The notes: a model not told the origin generated them from the letters alone. A stretch of DNA of 64,000 nucleotides from Symbiodinium natans (GCA_905221605.1 CAJNDS010002259.1:62001-126000), one strand, 5' to 3'. Counted from the first letter of the stretch, positions 32,105-45,300 are shown. A program made the numbers and translations.

Positions 32105-33420
32105 CGCAGTGAGGCTCACGGCCATGCCTGCTTGTAGGGCGGTAAGAAAGGGAAGGGAACACACTGAACACACTCTGCAATTCTGCAAACATGCGACGGG
32201 ACTCACGAAACGGCCTCCTTCGTATCCCTTTCTCCCCGTTCTTCCCGGGCCTGGCTCGAGAGGCCCTCGCATCAGAGCCGCTGGGAGAAGTGCCCCGCGA
32301 AAGGTGCCCCCCCCCCCCGCAATGCAGGAGGCGAATCTTTCGACGGCTAAATTGTCATTCGGAGCCCAAGGCTGCAGATCGCTTCGGCTGAAGATCACGG
32401 AGTCAGCACCACGGAGTAAGGTCACGCAGCACCGATATCGACGGCAACTGCGTGCTGCAACTGCTGCACAGCATCACACGGTCTTACCTACGACAAGTCC
32501 TGTCCAGCGCTTTGTCTCCGATGCGCGCTCACAACACCGTTCCTACAAATAAACAGGCCGAGCATACGAGGCCCGGCTATTAAACCGAGAGTCTGCGAGG
32601 CAGCGCGCTCCTCTCTGGGATCTCCCAAGTCAAGTGACTCCCAGAACGTCAGGCGAAGAATGTCATATGTCATTCTCTGGTGGGCGCTCGGAATCACCTG
32701 TGAACCTAACGACACGAGCACACGGCTCGATAATCGATGGCAGCACTAGGGAGGCACAAGGCAAGGTGGCTAATTGCATGTTTTGGTCTGTTCTAGTCAC
32801 CTTGCCCTGCAGGCCCTGTAGGCGGCAAGCGCACAAATCCGCTCACTTCTACTGTTATCGCCTGGCAGAACAGCACCACTCAAACCACGAATGTGCCCAC
32901 GATCCTCTCTGCTCACAAATCTCTCCCCTCACAAATCTCTCTATTCAACATTGAGAATGAACCTTGCTTAGTATTTGGCGGAGACCATGATCATTCATCT
33001 TTGAAATCAAACTAACCATCATCTGCACTCAATCTCTTCTAATATTCCTCTTCGGTTCTATTCACTTTCACCACGCCAAATGAACAATCTCCTTTCTTGG
33101 CTTCTCTTCATATCTTTTCGGACCCAGATGTCGGCTCAATAGATTTTGTCAAGGTCATAGCCATTCATTCATCTTCTGCCATTCTCTCTGCTGACGCAGT
33201 CTGCGAGAGCCCCTGCGGCCGTTTGTCGGTGCTGGGGCCGGCACTTTGGCGGATCTTCAGACCTAAGCTTACGGCGTACGACCTACCAGCATGCGCTGGC
33301 ATGTACGTATGTATATGTCTCCACATATACATGTGACACAATGTGAGAAGCGCTATATATATATATACACACACCAGCATCTCACACACAGGTCATACTT
33401 GTCTGCGGCTGAGGCTGCAC
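32105..33420. other. No gene recognised
   Basis: No supported exon. It includes a run of ten C near 32309-32318 and, around 33350-33375, TA/CA dinucleotide repeats. Confidence 0.4.
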
Positions 33421-33424
33421 CAGG

Positions 33425-36400
33425 AAAACAGTTCCCTGATTGCCTTTCATCGTTATCCATCCTGGCAAAGCTTCCATAGCCGTTGCTTGAGACCGAGCGG
33501 GTGTAGAATGGTGCAGATCTCGGGGGAGAAGCTGACAAGCACCAAAAGCAGAGCTCTGTCGTTTCCCCTGCCTACTGCTTGGTCTTTCCGAGCCCGCGCT
33601 CGTATTCTGAGAAGACCAGCTTCGGTGTCCTGAGGCACCGGGTGCTGCGAGCAAAACAAGGGCCCACCTTGCAGAACTCCTGCTCTGACATTCCTCGCAA
33701 CTCTTTCTTTGCGCGCCTCCTTCGGTCCGTCGATAACCTCCAGGATCTCACCTTCCTCGACCCGGCGAACCGTCCCGGCGCTCTTTGTTGCCAAGGTGGA
33801 CTGCAGAACCTCGCTGGACTCACCGCAACAAAGGCCAGCAAGGCCAACTCTGGAGAGGGCAATCAGGGCATCGGCCGTGCTCTGCTTGCACTTGTACTGT
33901 GGGCTCCACCTTTTCAGCCTCAAAGAGTGGCATCTGTCTGGCATAGTCAGGCTGAGCTATGGAGAGCAGCTGGGCCACGCACTTTTTGCTATTGAGGCTC
34001 ACCCATCCGACCACGTCATCAGCCAGCGCCCGGCCCTCAGTCCCACATTGGTGCTTGTAGCTCTTTGCTCTTAGCTCTTAGCTCTCTTAGCTCTTTGCTC
34101 TTAGCTCTTAGCTCTTTAAGTCTTTGCTACATATCACACGCCGCTCCGACCCCACTGAGTTGCCTTGAGGCGCAACACCGGCTCCAGCACCTCCTCCTTG
34201 GGACCCTCCAAGACCTGCCAGGGCTCGGCTTGGAATCGATACCCATGGGTCGGTGAGTGCGATCTCTGGACCTGAGCATTCGAGCTCCATGCTAACTCCT
34301 GGTCATCCAATCGATGGGGTTAAGAGGGTTGGGGCTTGCGAACCGTGCGGGTCGGGAAGCATCATCCTCGGTTCGAAACAGATATCTAAATCATCATTTG
34401 GTGTCACACACACACATATATATATATATACACATACATCACGCGCGCACACACACACAAGTGCCATCAAGTGCCTCTACCCTCAGCCACTGGTTCGGAA
34501 CCCCGCGCACCTGGATGGCCTCGTCTTTCGCAAGTGTCCGGATCTGTTCCGCACCTCGGCTGAAGCTGGGGGATGCTTGAGAAAGCGCCTCACAGCGACT
34601 AGCGCGTCTGAGCTTGAAGCTCTCGGTACTGAACTTTGTCTGTAACGGCACCTGAAAGAACCCAAGCTTGACTCTCGGCACGACGGTGACAAGGGCTGTC
34701 GTGTGCCTCTTGCAGGATGGAGTACAAGGAAGGAGTTTCCTGACATTTTGCCACTGGAGTTCCGTCGGGGTTTCCATTCTGATGCCATGGGAGCCAAAAC
34801 GGGAGCGTCCGCAAACACTACATCCTAAAAATGCTGTAATGTACCCAACAGATGGCTTCACTAGAGAACTGCCAGCATCGCCTCCGCGTACACCGTCCCG
34901 GCATTGCCCTTCACAGTCACCCAGCCCTCCAGGGAGTCCTTGCGGGAAGCGCTTTGAAACAACAGCCCTCAAGACGACGCCGGACAACTTGTAAACCTGC
35001 GAGCCCTAATTAAATCCGAGAATGCCCATAAGCATACGACCCATATGTCCCCGAAGCCCCACCAATAAACCTTACAAGCCAGGGAGACCCTAGAAACTCC
35101 AACAAAACATGTTGCCAGGCCTTGCTGGCGACAGCTTTGATTCGTGATACGCTGGAGTCCTGGCCACCCAGGAGCTGTGTTCCAAGGGAGTTCAGGGCTC
35201 ACAGGTTCTTCCAAACAGGGTTTAGGGTTTAGGGTTTAGGGTTTTGGGTTTTGGGGTTTTGGGTTTAGGGTTTAAGGAACCAGTGAGGTCCTGGTCGATT
35301 TCTGGACCTTCCAGGACTCGGACAACTTCACCGATCTCGAGCTTTCGCAAGACCTCCATGAGGCTGTTGTGCAGTCAGCTCCCCTCGCCCCCAAAATGCC
35401 AGGAGGCTACTTCCAACTAACGCAGGCGCAGCTGTACTTAAAGAGAAGAACGACTGTTCAAGGGAGTGCAGCGAGACCTGTGTGGACACACGGCGTTTGA
35501 GCCCGCGCCCACCCCATCACTGGCACACTGTCAAAATGTAGGAGAAAGCTGCCCGAAATGTGTGAATGCAGCCTCGTGTCGGCGCTAGGCTGCTACATCC
35601 CCCAATTCAGGAACCCCCATAAATTGCCCTCCTTAAGAGCCTACACCGCGACCCCTTGCGGAAAGAAGGGGCCGCCTTGCAGGTCTTGATGTTCTGGCTG
35701 TCGGTCATGGCAATGGCTGTCTTGCAGGTGTAGTGCCTCGCTTCAGCAGCCCAATCCCAGAACCTTCTCCTTGCTCCTCTTCCCCCTTCTTCCAATCTAG
35801 GGGCCATTCTGCACGATTCAGCCCCTTGAACCTAGACTTCAAACCCTAAACCCTAAACCCTAAAACCTAAAACCTATGAGTCCCTTCATGGGGTTGCTGA
35901 AGGCGTTGAGACGCTGAGGCGCCCACTTATGTTGTCCTTGATCGGCCAGGAGACCAGCTGGACCCTTCAGGGTCAGCCAGCCCACCGCATCGTCCTTAGG
36001 GCGCTTCGTAGGGCGTCTTTACTGGGTGTTCAACAAAGGGGTTTATCGGACTTGTAGGGCTACAGGAACCCAGACACAATCTCTAAAAGCGGGCCGCTTG
36101 GGGGGGAGCAACCGGAAAAGCATGCCGAGGCGAAGGGCTGAGAATGCCTTGCAACGCGCCCGCAGCAGCGGCTCGCTGGTATCCTTCGTTCTTCAAGCGC
36201 TTGGCAGGGGGCCCTGGTCAGGGACCATATTAAGGCACCACTAAGCCCTCCCGCCCCCCCAATCTCTCAACCAGTATAAGAAGTTCCTAAAGCCCCAAAC
36301 TCATAGAATTGGTCATGAGAAATAGCTGGAGGTCCTTGCGAGGCCCTTCGATGACTTCCAAGACTTCTTCTGCCTGCCCGAGAAGAGCCACAAATGGCCG

Positions 36401-36699
36401 CAAATGGCCACAATTGGGGGGGTTCGGAGTTTTGCTTGGAGTCAGATCCTCGGACGCTCTCCAACGACCAGCTGGGACGCCGGGCCTTCAGCAACCGCAC
36501 GGGAGCCTCGCCCGTCCTCTGCAAGCAGGGTGGTTTGTAGGGCCCGTATGGGGGTGATTTTTAAAATTTTGGGGTTGGGGCATACTGTGCCCCTCCAGCG
36601 CTGGGAGCTGGGCGGGAAGGCGGGTTCAAGAGGCAAATCCACGAGGCACTGCATGAAAGGCTTGGCCCGTTCCTGTCAAGCAGCTGGTGCAAGAAAGAC

Positions 36700-36736
<37 letters not shown>

Positions 36737-37210
36737 GAACAGTTGGACCAGCTGCCTTCAAGAAGACAGAGCCCTGGTTGCCAGACACCGTCGCCCTGCC
36801 AACAGCTTGCAGGTCAACCCCACCCCACCACCCCAGTTTTCGGGACACAGCATGCTGCGAGCAGACCGCTGAGCCCCCGTGCCAACCGACAACGTTGTGC
36901 TCCAGAACTCTTCCCTTCACCCGCGTGATGCCTTCCAAGATCGGCTGCGAGCTGAGCCACAAGCACCGGCCCAGTGATTCATCACGGGGTCTCCGCCTAG
37001 CTTTGGATCCGTTTTAGGCCCGTCCAGGACTTCCATGACCTGCGCGCGTGCTGCCAAATAGAGCACCGGCAGTGTTGACGGTGTTTCCACGTAGATGGGA
37101 CCACAAGGAAAGTTTCCTTACAGTGAGTATTTGACGAAAGCACCTGCAAACGTGTGGCCTCATCAGCGGCCAGCATTCGCAACGGCTTGCAGTTGGAGAT
37201 GACGAAATCG
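33425..37210 (-). CDS. Tandem GWxTxKGNxGT modules, C-terminal part of a giant dinoflagellate gene
   Basis: Short exons repeat one module. It begins with a strand like TAIAMTDSQNIKTCK, continues RKLEIGEVVRVLEGPEID and ends GWVTVKGNAGT. Pieces in coding order: 37140-37205 (ISNCKPLRMLAADEATRLQV), 37010-37060 (QVMEVLDGPKTD), 36310-36400 (EEVLEVIEGPRKD), 35920-35995 (DDAVGWLTLKGPAG), 35670-35740 (AIAMTDSQNIKTCKA), 35275-35350 (RKLEIGEVVRVLEGP), 34870-34965 (LEGWVTVKGNAGTVYAEA), 34480-34660 (EQIRTLAKDEAIQVRG), 34140-34240 (QVLEGPKEEVLEPVLRLKA), 33985-34035 (DDVVGWVSLNS), 33690-33850 (RRVEEGEILEVIDGPKEARK), 33425-33480 (LPGWITMKGNQGTVFLV). Each module is split over two or three exons. Its length and strand pattern suggest an SH3-like barrel. 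Function unknown. Confidence 0.6.
34059..34126. repeat. Minisatellite of GCTCTTA/GCTCTTT units
   Basis: About eight imperfect copies of a 7-10 bp unit between two module exons. Confidence 0.85.
34408..34462. repeat. CA/TA/CG dinucleotide microsatellite
   Basis: ACACACATATATATATATAC followed by CGCGCGCACACACACACA, within a presumed intron. Confidence 0.9.
35215..35275. repeat. Interstitial telomere-like tract, TTTAGGG orientation
   Basis: Copies of GGGTTTA with GGGTTTT variants, immediately beside a module exon (35275-35350). Confidence 0.9.
35843..35876. repeat. Interstitial telomere-like tract, CCCTAAA orientation
   Basis: Four to five CCCTAAA/CCTAAAA copies, about 570 bp from and facing the 35215 tract. 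Confidence 0.88.
36702..36736. repeat. (GA)n microsatellite
   Basis: Perfect GA tract; (CT)n on the coding strand. Confidence 0.92.
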
Positions 37211-38279
37211 TACGTCAGCGCGATGGACTTCTGGCACCCCTGCGGTAGCGTAACTGCGATCGGATCTGAAAGTGCAACACGCTCCCATCAGATACTTTAA
37301 GCAAATGGTTCGGCAGGAAGGCAGAACATGCTTGCAGTCGGGACTGCAGTGACTACATGGTCGCAGACATGCAGTAGAGTTGTACGGTGGATGGGCTCAG
37401 GCTCCCGCAAAGAACTGCTGAAAACTGCGAAGGAAGCACCATCTGGAGATGCCTTCCTCACATGGACGCATCGTGTTGTGTGCAAAGAGCCTACTTGGCC
37501 AATCCAAGCAAACCCCCACCTCACTTCCAGGGATGCTGTCAAAGACCAGAGAGACCTAAGGGGGATGTGACGGGATGTGGATGCATTGCCCATGCACCAA
37601 ACATCCTGTCGGCACGCTAACCCTACGCCTGCCTGCTCTGCATTGAGCTGGAGGTCTGACAAAGCTCCCATATACCTACAGCATGTACAGCCGACGCATT
37701 GGAGGCAAACCATCTCCAAGGTTGTCCGCAGGCCTTTGAAAGGCTTCTTTGGAAATCGTGCGCTCATCGCCGCGCATCACATCGAAAGCTGCCTGAGCTG
37801 CTGCTGCGCAGGGAGAAGGATAAAAAAAAAACACACACACACACATACATTCCTCCCACAGCACAACTCTTCTCAACTCTTCTAGACCTTTCCACCAAGG
37901 TGCATCCAAGCCAGTCTCCTTTGCAGCACACTCGCGCCTTGCAAGGTCTCTCGCGCTCCACTGCAGCTGCGACCGTGGAGGGGATTGGAGGGGGAAAGGC
38001 GATGCACACTTCTGGGATTAGGCACGTATGTCTGGGTCCTGGGAGGCATGGTAGATGCGAGCTTCGGTTGAGGGTTCAGGGTTATCCCACCACAGCCACA
38101 AGCCTTGAAAAGCCACAAGCCTTAACCCAAAGTACCCCGAAATAAGACAGGGCTCGGGAAGCCAAAAGGGGTGGTAGTTTGTTTCCGGCGTTCATGGCTT
38201 TTTGTTGCGTTCTGCTTGCCGGAAAGGGGGGTAGGGGTGATAGGGTTGCAGGGTGCAGTGGCAGGGGTACGCCCTGAGC

Positions 38280-40525
38280 CTTAAACACCTTCCAAAAAAG
38301 CCAGTACCCAAACAAACTTAGCCGCCCCAACCCTCCTTTCCCCTGCTACTCTCGGCTCTGTTTCGTGCTTCTTTCTTTGGTGCTTTTTCCCCGGACTCGT
38401 CCAGCACCGAGGCCTCAAGGCTGTGCGAGCCTCCTGCATGGCCACTTCCGCCACACGGGAGGCAGTGGCCCGGGCCGCCTGTGCTCGGAGTTCAGAGCCC
38501 ACCCGCGTCAGGATATTTCATCAACTCTTCGAGGGGGAAGGAGTCAAGGAGCGGTCAGGTTTTCTAGGGATTCGGGCCATTCGAGAGTTTTTGTCTCAGT
38601 GGAGTTGGCAGAGGTGGGAGTCGGATGCCTCCAGCACGCTCGTTGACTCCTTCTCCATGTTGTCCACCTGCCACGCCCGGTCAGTCATATCGCATCATAT
38701 CACATTCGTCACATCCGTTACAGGCTCATCAGTTCATCGTTGAGGCCGAAGACCTTCCATTTCGCGGCGCCAACAGCCTGGCGGATCTGCCCTGAGCCTG
38801 AACCATCAGGACATACAACTCAAGCAAGAGCTTGTCACCTGCTTGAACTCGCTGCGACATAGCTGCGACATGCTGCGACATGCTGTGGCTGCCTGTGTCC
38901 TTGGGGCCTTCTTGCTGCTGGATCTCGGTCCTGGCAACGGAGGGGTGCAAGAGCGCTTGCAGCGCAAGCGCTTTTGCAGCGCAAGCAAGCTTGAAGTGCA
39001 TGAAGTGGTCCTGACCGCTGCCAGCTTTTCTTTGAGCTGCGCGTTCATCTGCTCACCTTCCTTGAGGAGCGAGGTGGGCACCTTCAGGACCTGAACACCC
39101 AGGAGCTTTGCATATTTGATGCACATGTTCAGGGTTTCATGGGTTTAGGGTTGCAGCCATTAGACTTTACAAGATGCCTGGGGCTGTTGGCGTCGCTTGT
39201 CTTTTCCACCCTTCGGCAAAAAACGCGGTCGGCCTCCAATTCCGATTCAATCTTGGCCAGTGGGGCCATGGCCTGCCGAAAGAATCCAGTATAATCCAGT
39301 GTTGCCCTTGTTTTCACGAACTCCCGACAAACGCTGACACCCCAATGCCCTATAAGGCCCTGCACTCCGAAAGTTGTTGTTACCCCTTCTTCCCGTCCTC
39401 GACGAAGCGGTGGACTTCCGTTTCCACAGACTGAACCTGCTGGTCCAGAACCTTCACGGATTCGATCAGAGTCCGCACTTGAGGGTTGGCGGCTCAGGGT
39501 TTCGGGTGCAACCCATCGTACCTCCCGTCAAGTAAACCTCCACATCTTTGCAATGAAGGCCCCCCCCAAAACCCTAGCCAAACCTTGAAAAACCCCTCGA
39601 GCCCCCCAACAAACCTGAAACCCTACAATAAAAACACCCTCGCAAAACACGTTCAAAAAGAATACGCACCCTAAACCTCCCAAAGTCCCCAAGATTTCCT
39701 CGCGAGCTCCTCCAACCCCAAACCCTAAACCCCTAAATCCTCAACCCTAAACCCTAAATCCCAAACCCCAAACCCTAGCCCTAAACCCTAAACCCTCAAC
39801 CCTAAAAGCCCCTGTCGCCTTGGTGACCGCGGCAAGGAGCTTCTGCTCGCGGGCATCGGCACGGGCCTTCTTGTCCTCCTCGGCGCTCCTGAGTCCGACA
39901 AGGGGCGCTCAGGGTTTTGGGTATTTAATTTGGGAGGGTTCTGTTTTTGGGTTTTATGGGGTTTTAGGGTTTTTAGAGTTTTAGGGGTTTTAGGGTTTTT
40001 AGGGGTTTAGGGATGTTTAGGGCTTAGGGTTTTGGAATTTGGGTTCTGGGTTTTGGGTTTCGGGGCTGAGGATGTTTTGGGGTTCGGGCCCTATGGAAGT
40101 TGAAAAGTTGAAGAGACAGTGGGGGGGGGGAGCCTCCTGCTCACCACATTTGCAGCCGAAGGCTCTTCTCGTAGTCTTTCTTTGCTTGCTCCACTTTCCG
40201 CTTGAGCTCATTCAGCCGCTTGTTGTAGGCATTGACCTGCCACCGGAAGACATGTCACTAGCCCACCTCAGAACCCCTCGAGGCCCTCTTTGGGCACCTT
40301 CGCTTTCAGCTGGTCCAACTCTCCCCTGGCCTGCCGAAGGAGCTTGAGGGTTTTGCAGGGCTTAGGCTTTTGGCTGCTCCCTGACACAATTGCAATAGCA
40401 GCTACAAGATTGAGATATATGATATATGGCAAGTCTGGTACCTCCTGCATCGCCTCCCCATGAGCAACTGTCAATACAAGTGCTTCGCTGCAAGTCCCTG
40501 GCCTCGGCCAGGGGTCCTGACACAC
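38280..40525 (-). CDS. Coiled-coil exons between module clusters (same giant gene)
   Basis: Short helical exons in coding order: 40268-40360 (KLLRQARGELDQLKAKVPKE), 40145-40240 (NELKRKVEQAKKDYEKSLRL, after a CAG|G acceptor), about 39830-39895 (SAEEDKKARADAREQKLLAA), about 39410-39480 (VRTLIESVKVLDQQVQSVET), about 39175-39280 (APLAKIESELEADRVFCRRV), about 39010-39110 (VPTSLLKEGEQMNAQLKEKL), about 38400-38510 (SELRAQAARATASRVAEVAM). All are Ala/Glu/Lys/Leu-rich heptad sequence. They lie between the module at 41.2-41.5 kb and the module cluster below 37.2 kb, so they are probably part of the same transcript. Confidence 0.55.
39715..39812. repeat. Interstitial telomere-like tract, CCCTAAA orientation
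   Basis: Degenerate CCCTAAA units (CCCTAAAC, CCCTAAATCC, CCCTCAAC), in a presumed intron of the coiled-coil gene. Confidence 0.88.
39908..40085. repeat. Degenerate TTTAGGG/GGGTTTT tract
   Basis: Long degenerate GGGTTTTAGGG-type sequence facing the 39715 tract, with a coiled-coil exon (about 39830-39895) between them. Confidence 0.8.
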
Positions 40526-41179
40526 AGGAGGCGATGTCCTTCCTCTTGAGGGCGATGTGAGAACTGACCTGCATTCTTGGGGCCATCAGGGACGTGTCAG
40601 GGACTAGAAGCGAGCGAGAAGAAGTGGGGCTGACATCAGAGAAGCCAGGATTCCGTGCAGAAGCAACACCGGAACAACTAAGAGCAAAAAGGCCAAAAAG
40701 CCAGAGCCACAAACACTAATCACCTACACCGACAAGACAGAAGAAGACACCCAGTTGGAGCTTCCCACCGTACCTCAACCTGGCTCAACGGACGAGTTCT
40801 CCTTTTTCCCACACGGAGATGCAGCGGGCCTTCTCCAGCTGCTTCCCTATCGCATTCCAAATCCTGGCATGCGGAAGCGACTGAAAAAGGAAAGGCAAGC
40901 TGAAACCATGGAGGGACTAGGTCGATTAAGTGGCTGCAAAAAAGCTTGAAATAGCAGCAGCACAAAGCGTGGTCCTCGCAAAGGACTTGAGGGCGATGCT
41001 GTGCGGTGTCTGGCGGCTAAGGTACACTTTGCCTGGTGGCACAGAGACGACTCGTAAAGCCGTGGGGATATTATTGCCATAGTACATCATATATAATTGA
41101 AAATATAGTCGTATATAGCATATAACAGATAACATTAAGTATATTTAACATATAGTGGGCGAGTGCAAGAAGTCCAAAA

Positions 41180-41505
41180 TCGCCAGCGCAGCATGGGCCT
41201 TGGTTGCCCTTCATGGTCACCCAGCCCTCCTTGGCGGAGTCCTCGACCACCCGGCACCGTAGCCGGGTCAGCTTCTGCGTCTCGTCGAACTGCGGCCTTG
41301 AGCGTATGCCATCGCACAGCAAACCGCCGAAACTTGAGAAGTGGAAACGACAGCTTTGGGGATCCGACATCTCCAGCGCTTCGACCACCATACCCACATC
41401 CAGCTTCGAGACGCTCTTCCCGTTGCTGATGGACATCCCGTCCGTCATGGAGATGGGCTGCACCTGACGTAAGACCACATCAGCCATCTCCCAGCAATAC
41501 AGCCG
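41180..41505 (-). CDS. First GWxTxKGN module of the giant gene
   Basis: Reads ADVVLRQVQPISMTDGMSIS, then NGKSVSKLDVGMVVEALEMS and, after a likely intron, RCRVVEDSAKEGWVTMKGNQ. This is the most complete copy of the module found lower in the window. It follows the EF-hand exon directly in coding order. Confidence 0.6.
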
Positions 41506-41634
41506 TAGCAGCGCTGGGTTCCGGACGCAGACGAAGTATTCCGAGAAAATGTCCTGACACCGACATGCCGGTAGTCTCGGGATCATGCCCGGATTAGATA
41601 CCACGACCGGATTCTGATGTGTTTTCCCTGTGAC

Positions 41635-42160
41635 GGGTATCTCCTGAAACTCCTGCTCGCTCAAGTCCCCGCTGCTGTCAGCGTCGAGCTGCTTGAACAT
41701 GGCCTGAGCCCAACAAACCCGTTTCCGCGCACGTGGGGGGGGGGGGGGGGGGGGTTACCCAACGAAGCGGCGCTGGGCTGCCAGCTTCCAGTTGGGAGTT
41801 CAGGAACCTCGGCAACCCAGAAAGCTTGACCCCGTCTGCCGTTTCATGAGCGCGTGAGGGCGGCTGCGCATCCCTCATCGCTTCATCCCTCTAAGCTGCA
41901 GACACGACATCTTCAGCGGTCTCAGACTCGGCCAGCCATGCGATGAAGGCCTGGGAAGCTGCAACATCTCCGAGCCTTCGGCGCCTTCGGCGCATTGGCC
42001 AGGCCTTGAACTGATCCATGCTGACCTTGCTGCCTCCTTCGCCGCAAGCCTGGCCAGGAAGGGTCAGGAAGCCCCATCCCGCAAATGGACTTGGCTCCCG
42101 CCTGGGTGAAAAGCGCCTGTTTCGTGTGGCCTTTGCTGATCAGGTCCTCAAAGTCTCTCA
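41635..42160 (-). CDS. EF-hand calcium-binding exons of the giant gene
   Basis: The exon ending near 41635 reads FKQLDADSSGDLSEQEF. The loop D-x-D-x-S-x-D-L-x-x-x-E has all canonical calcium ligands, and the preceding and following residues fit the two helices. Upstream exons near 41990-42155 read RDFEDLISKGHTKQALF and SMDQFKAW, which look like a second, degenerate EF-hand, and near 41895-41960 SQAFIAWLAESETAEDVV. A 20-base G run at 41735-41754 lies in the intron next to the EF-hand exon. Calcium binding is a confident prediction for the first hand only. Confidence 0.66.
41735..41754. repeat. Run of twenty G
   Basis: Uninterrupted G20 on the plus strand (C20 on the coding strand), just 5' of the EF-hand exon. 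Confidence 0.97.
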
Positions 42161-42311
42161 TTCACCCAGCTACGCCAGCCTGAATCAGCCTGAGACATCT
42201 GACATCAGGTCACCTTTTTGAATACCCTGAAGTCCCCGACTCCAAACGCGTTGCTTCCTAGAAGCCGAAACATCCGCACCCCAGCCCCAGCCACCTCCCC
42301 CTACAAGCAAC

Positions 42312-45300
42312 TCAGCAGAGCACATTCTCGTGTGTGAGTTTGTATCTTGGAAGCCATGTTTCTACAAGAAAAATGTGGTGCCAAGTGCCCGCTACTCTCA
42401 GCTCCTGCACTGCCGTGGAAAGCCGTTGCACGCTCAGGCGCACCAGGAAGCTGGAGCTATCCAGGAGCGGCGCCGCGGCTGCCTCGAAGCGCCGCTCTTC
42501 TGCAGAGAGAGGGCGCTGAAATTTCTTGGGATGAGGGGATGAGGGCGCCTCCACCTTCTGGACTTCCGCATCAACCTCCACAGGATGAGGGCTCAAGTAG
42601 ATGGCGCACTGGGCATGTCAGGAAAACCCACATCTTCATGTCTACGAGGCTACAGAAGAGCTGGCCTCGCTCATCATGCCAGACGCCTCAAGGCAGCGCG
42701 AGAACTCTGTAAGCCCTGAACTCAGCACATCTTGGCAGTGTAGACATTTAGTCTCACCCACGCCCTACGCCCTACGCCCTACGCCCTACGCCCTACGCGC
42801 AGGTCTTGCAAAAGCATCCTCTCGAAACCGCCTCGTCAAGCAGCTTCCTCGAGACGAAGCGCTGCTCCTGGCAGAGACCAAATTTCAAAAACCGCCCCCC
42901 AAAAAAAATGGTTGAACCCAAGACGGCCCAACAAGCCGCGGAACGCTCGACCGCCTAAAGCATCTAGAGCCCCGCTGAACAGTAATCCAAAGATACCAGG
43001 CATTAATTTAGAAATCGAAGGTACCTCATTTGTTCCACTCCTGCCTGGCTGCAATTGAAAGGCATCCGGATGCTACAGCCCAACCCCCAAAAAATGTTCC
43101 TCAACTCGCACGGAGACGCGAAAGTGCTTCGAGGTGGCCAAACCACCCAAACTGTATCCAAATCTACCCTCATGCTCTCTCCAGCAGCGAAGTGGTCTTC
43201 TTGGACTCGGCCAGCTTGGCCTGGCATGGGGTTCTGCATTCCGGCAATTCTGCATTCGAACTTCTATGAACTTCTCCTGCGGCTCTTTTTAGCTTGCGCC
43301 CGAGAGGACTTCGAGTTCCATCCCCCTGACTTGACGTCAATAAAGTGGCGGAATGCACCTTGACCTTGACAAGCCGCGCCTGGCCGGGCGGAACTCTCTT
43401 TGGGTTCTTGCCCATGCTTCTCTGTCGCTCCTTCTTTCTTTTCAGCAAAGGTGAATTGAAATGTGCCGGTGTGCACCTGCATCGCCTCAAGCTGCTCTTG
43501 AGGAGCTGCATCTTGCGGCGTTTGGCCTCCGGAGGCTCGGACCTGGTGCCCGGCAACGAGGAGGGGGCGAGAAAGGCCATGTGCTTACGTCGTTACGTAC
43601 AGTTGTGCTTACCAACAGTGCAGAGTTGCGCTTCGTTGCACTCCCTTGCTTTGGCTTCGTGCTTGTGCTTCACATCTCCTCGGCTCTGTCAGTCTGCGTG
43701 CGTGTGTCCCCGTCCTTCCGTCGCTCTGCGAGGAAGTTGATGACCTCGTGTACCCGGCTTGCGGCCGCCTGATCGGCATCGTGCGGGCATCATCGGGCAT
43801 CTCTGCTGCTTGCTCCTGCCATCCGCATTCCGGGCCTTCTCCAGCCCGGCAAGCGTCTTGCAGATCTCCGTGGCAGATTCAGCCGTCATCCCACTCAGGT
43901 CCTGCGGCTTCGGCTGCTTGTACAAGCAACATGAAGCAGCCGTCGCGATATTCGTTTGTTGGGCATTTTGGGTGCAACTCTGAGCTCCTCGGCAGCCAGA
44001 GGCGCCGCCGCCTCAGCAACGATCGAAGCAGGAAACATCAGCCTCTTCTCTTTCTCTTCCCTTCACATCTATTCCCTCTTCCCTCTTCCCTCTTCCCTCT
44101 TCCGCCTTGCCCTCTTCCCTCTTCTGTCTTCCCTTCCTACTTCTCTCCTCTTCTCCCCTTCCCCCTGTCTCTGTTTTATCCTCTTGCTTTCCCCCGTCTT
44201 CTCCTTTCTACCATGCCTCTCGGGCTTTGTCGACCTCCTCCTCGGCGGTCTTCAGGATCTCATCGGCCTGCCATCGTTTGACAACAGGCGCCCCTTTCAG
44301 GGATGTGCCCAACGATGTTCTCGCCTCCTGCAGCTGCGAAGCTCGCTTGCGAGTCTCTGTATCCTTGCCTTAAGGACACGGAAGGGTAGTTCCACGAGTC
44401 TACAGGTTGGACGCGTGTCCGAGGGCAGGACGGAATGCTGCCAGCTTCACGCTTGCCGCCTTCAGAACCCGGAAGATGCAGGATACAGGGCACACGGACG
44501 CAACAATTTTGCCCTAAGCAGCCACAACCAACTGAGGGGCGAGGAGAGCTGAGCCGGTCACGTTATTGCGCTCTGTGAGGGTTTGCAGTCTTTCCAGTGT
44601 CGGTCTGGAGGCCACCTCGCGGGGAACACGCCTTCTACTGGCAGCTCATGCTTTGTCTCGTGCTTTTTTGCTTCTGCTTCCCCTTGTCTAACTGCTGCGC
44701 CGCAGGCCTCTGCGAACTTGTCAACATCTTGAATGCGTGCACTAAGCACGGCCTTCGCCTTGTCGATGGCCTTCGTGCACGCGAGAGCTGTGTGGGAGCT
44801 CGGCCATTATGCACCCAATTTCTGGACTAATGGCTCCCGAGTTGTATTTTGCCCTCTGGCCTCCTGCACCTGCTTTGCCGCCGACTCGCAATCGGCGATG
44901 GCTGTGGAAGACTCCTTGAGGGGCAGAACCTGCAGCGAAAGACACAGCCTGGCATTCGAAAGTCCGGGCAGTGCCGGGCAGGCCTCGATGCCCTTGAGAA
45001 AGGGAAGCTCTGCCTGCAACATCTTGCAGTATCTTGCAGCCAAGCTGCCTCAAAACAAGACATCCGGCCTCCGCGATCTTCTGGAGCGATGCCTCTACGG
45101 CATCGACCTTTTGCTCGGCCTCCTTCACATAGGCCTCCGCCAAAGCCGAAGCAGCCGAGGCCCAAGGCTTTTAAAACTCAGAGAGCAGGCCTCTGCGTTG
45201 GCCTTTTCCCGCTGGGCTTTGGTGGTCTGCTTCACCTGATACACTTCTGCCGCCAGCCGGTGTCGCTCCTCTTAAAGGAGTTGCCCACCTTCTCGATCTT

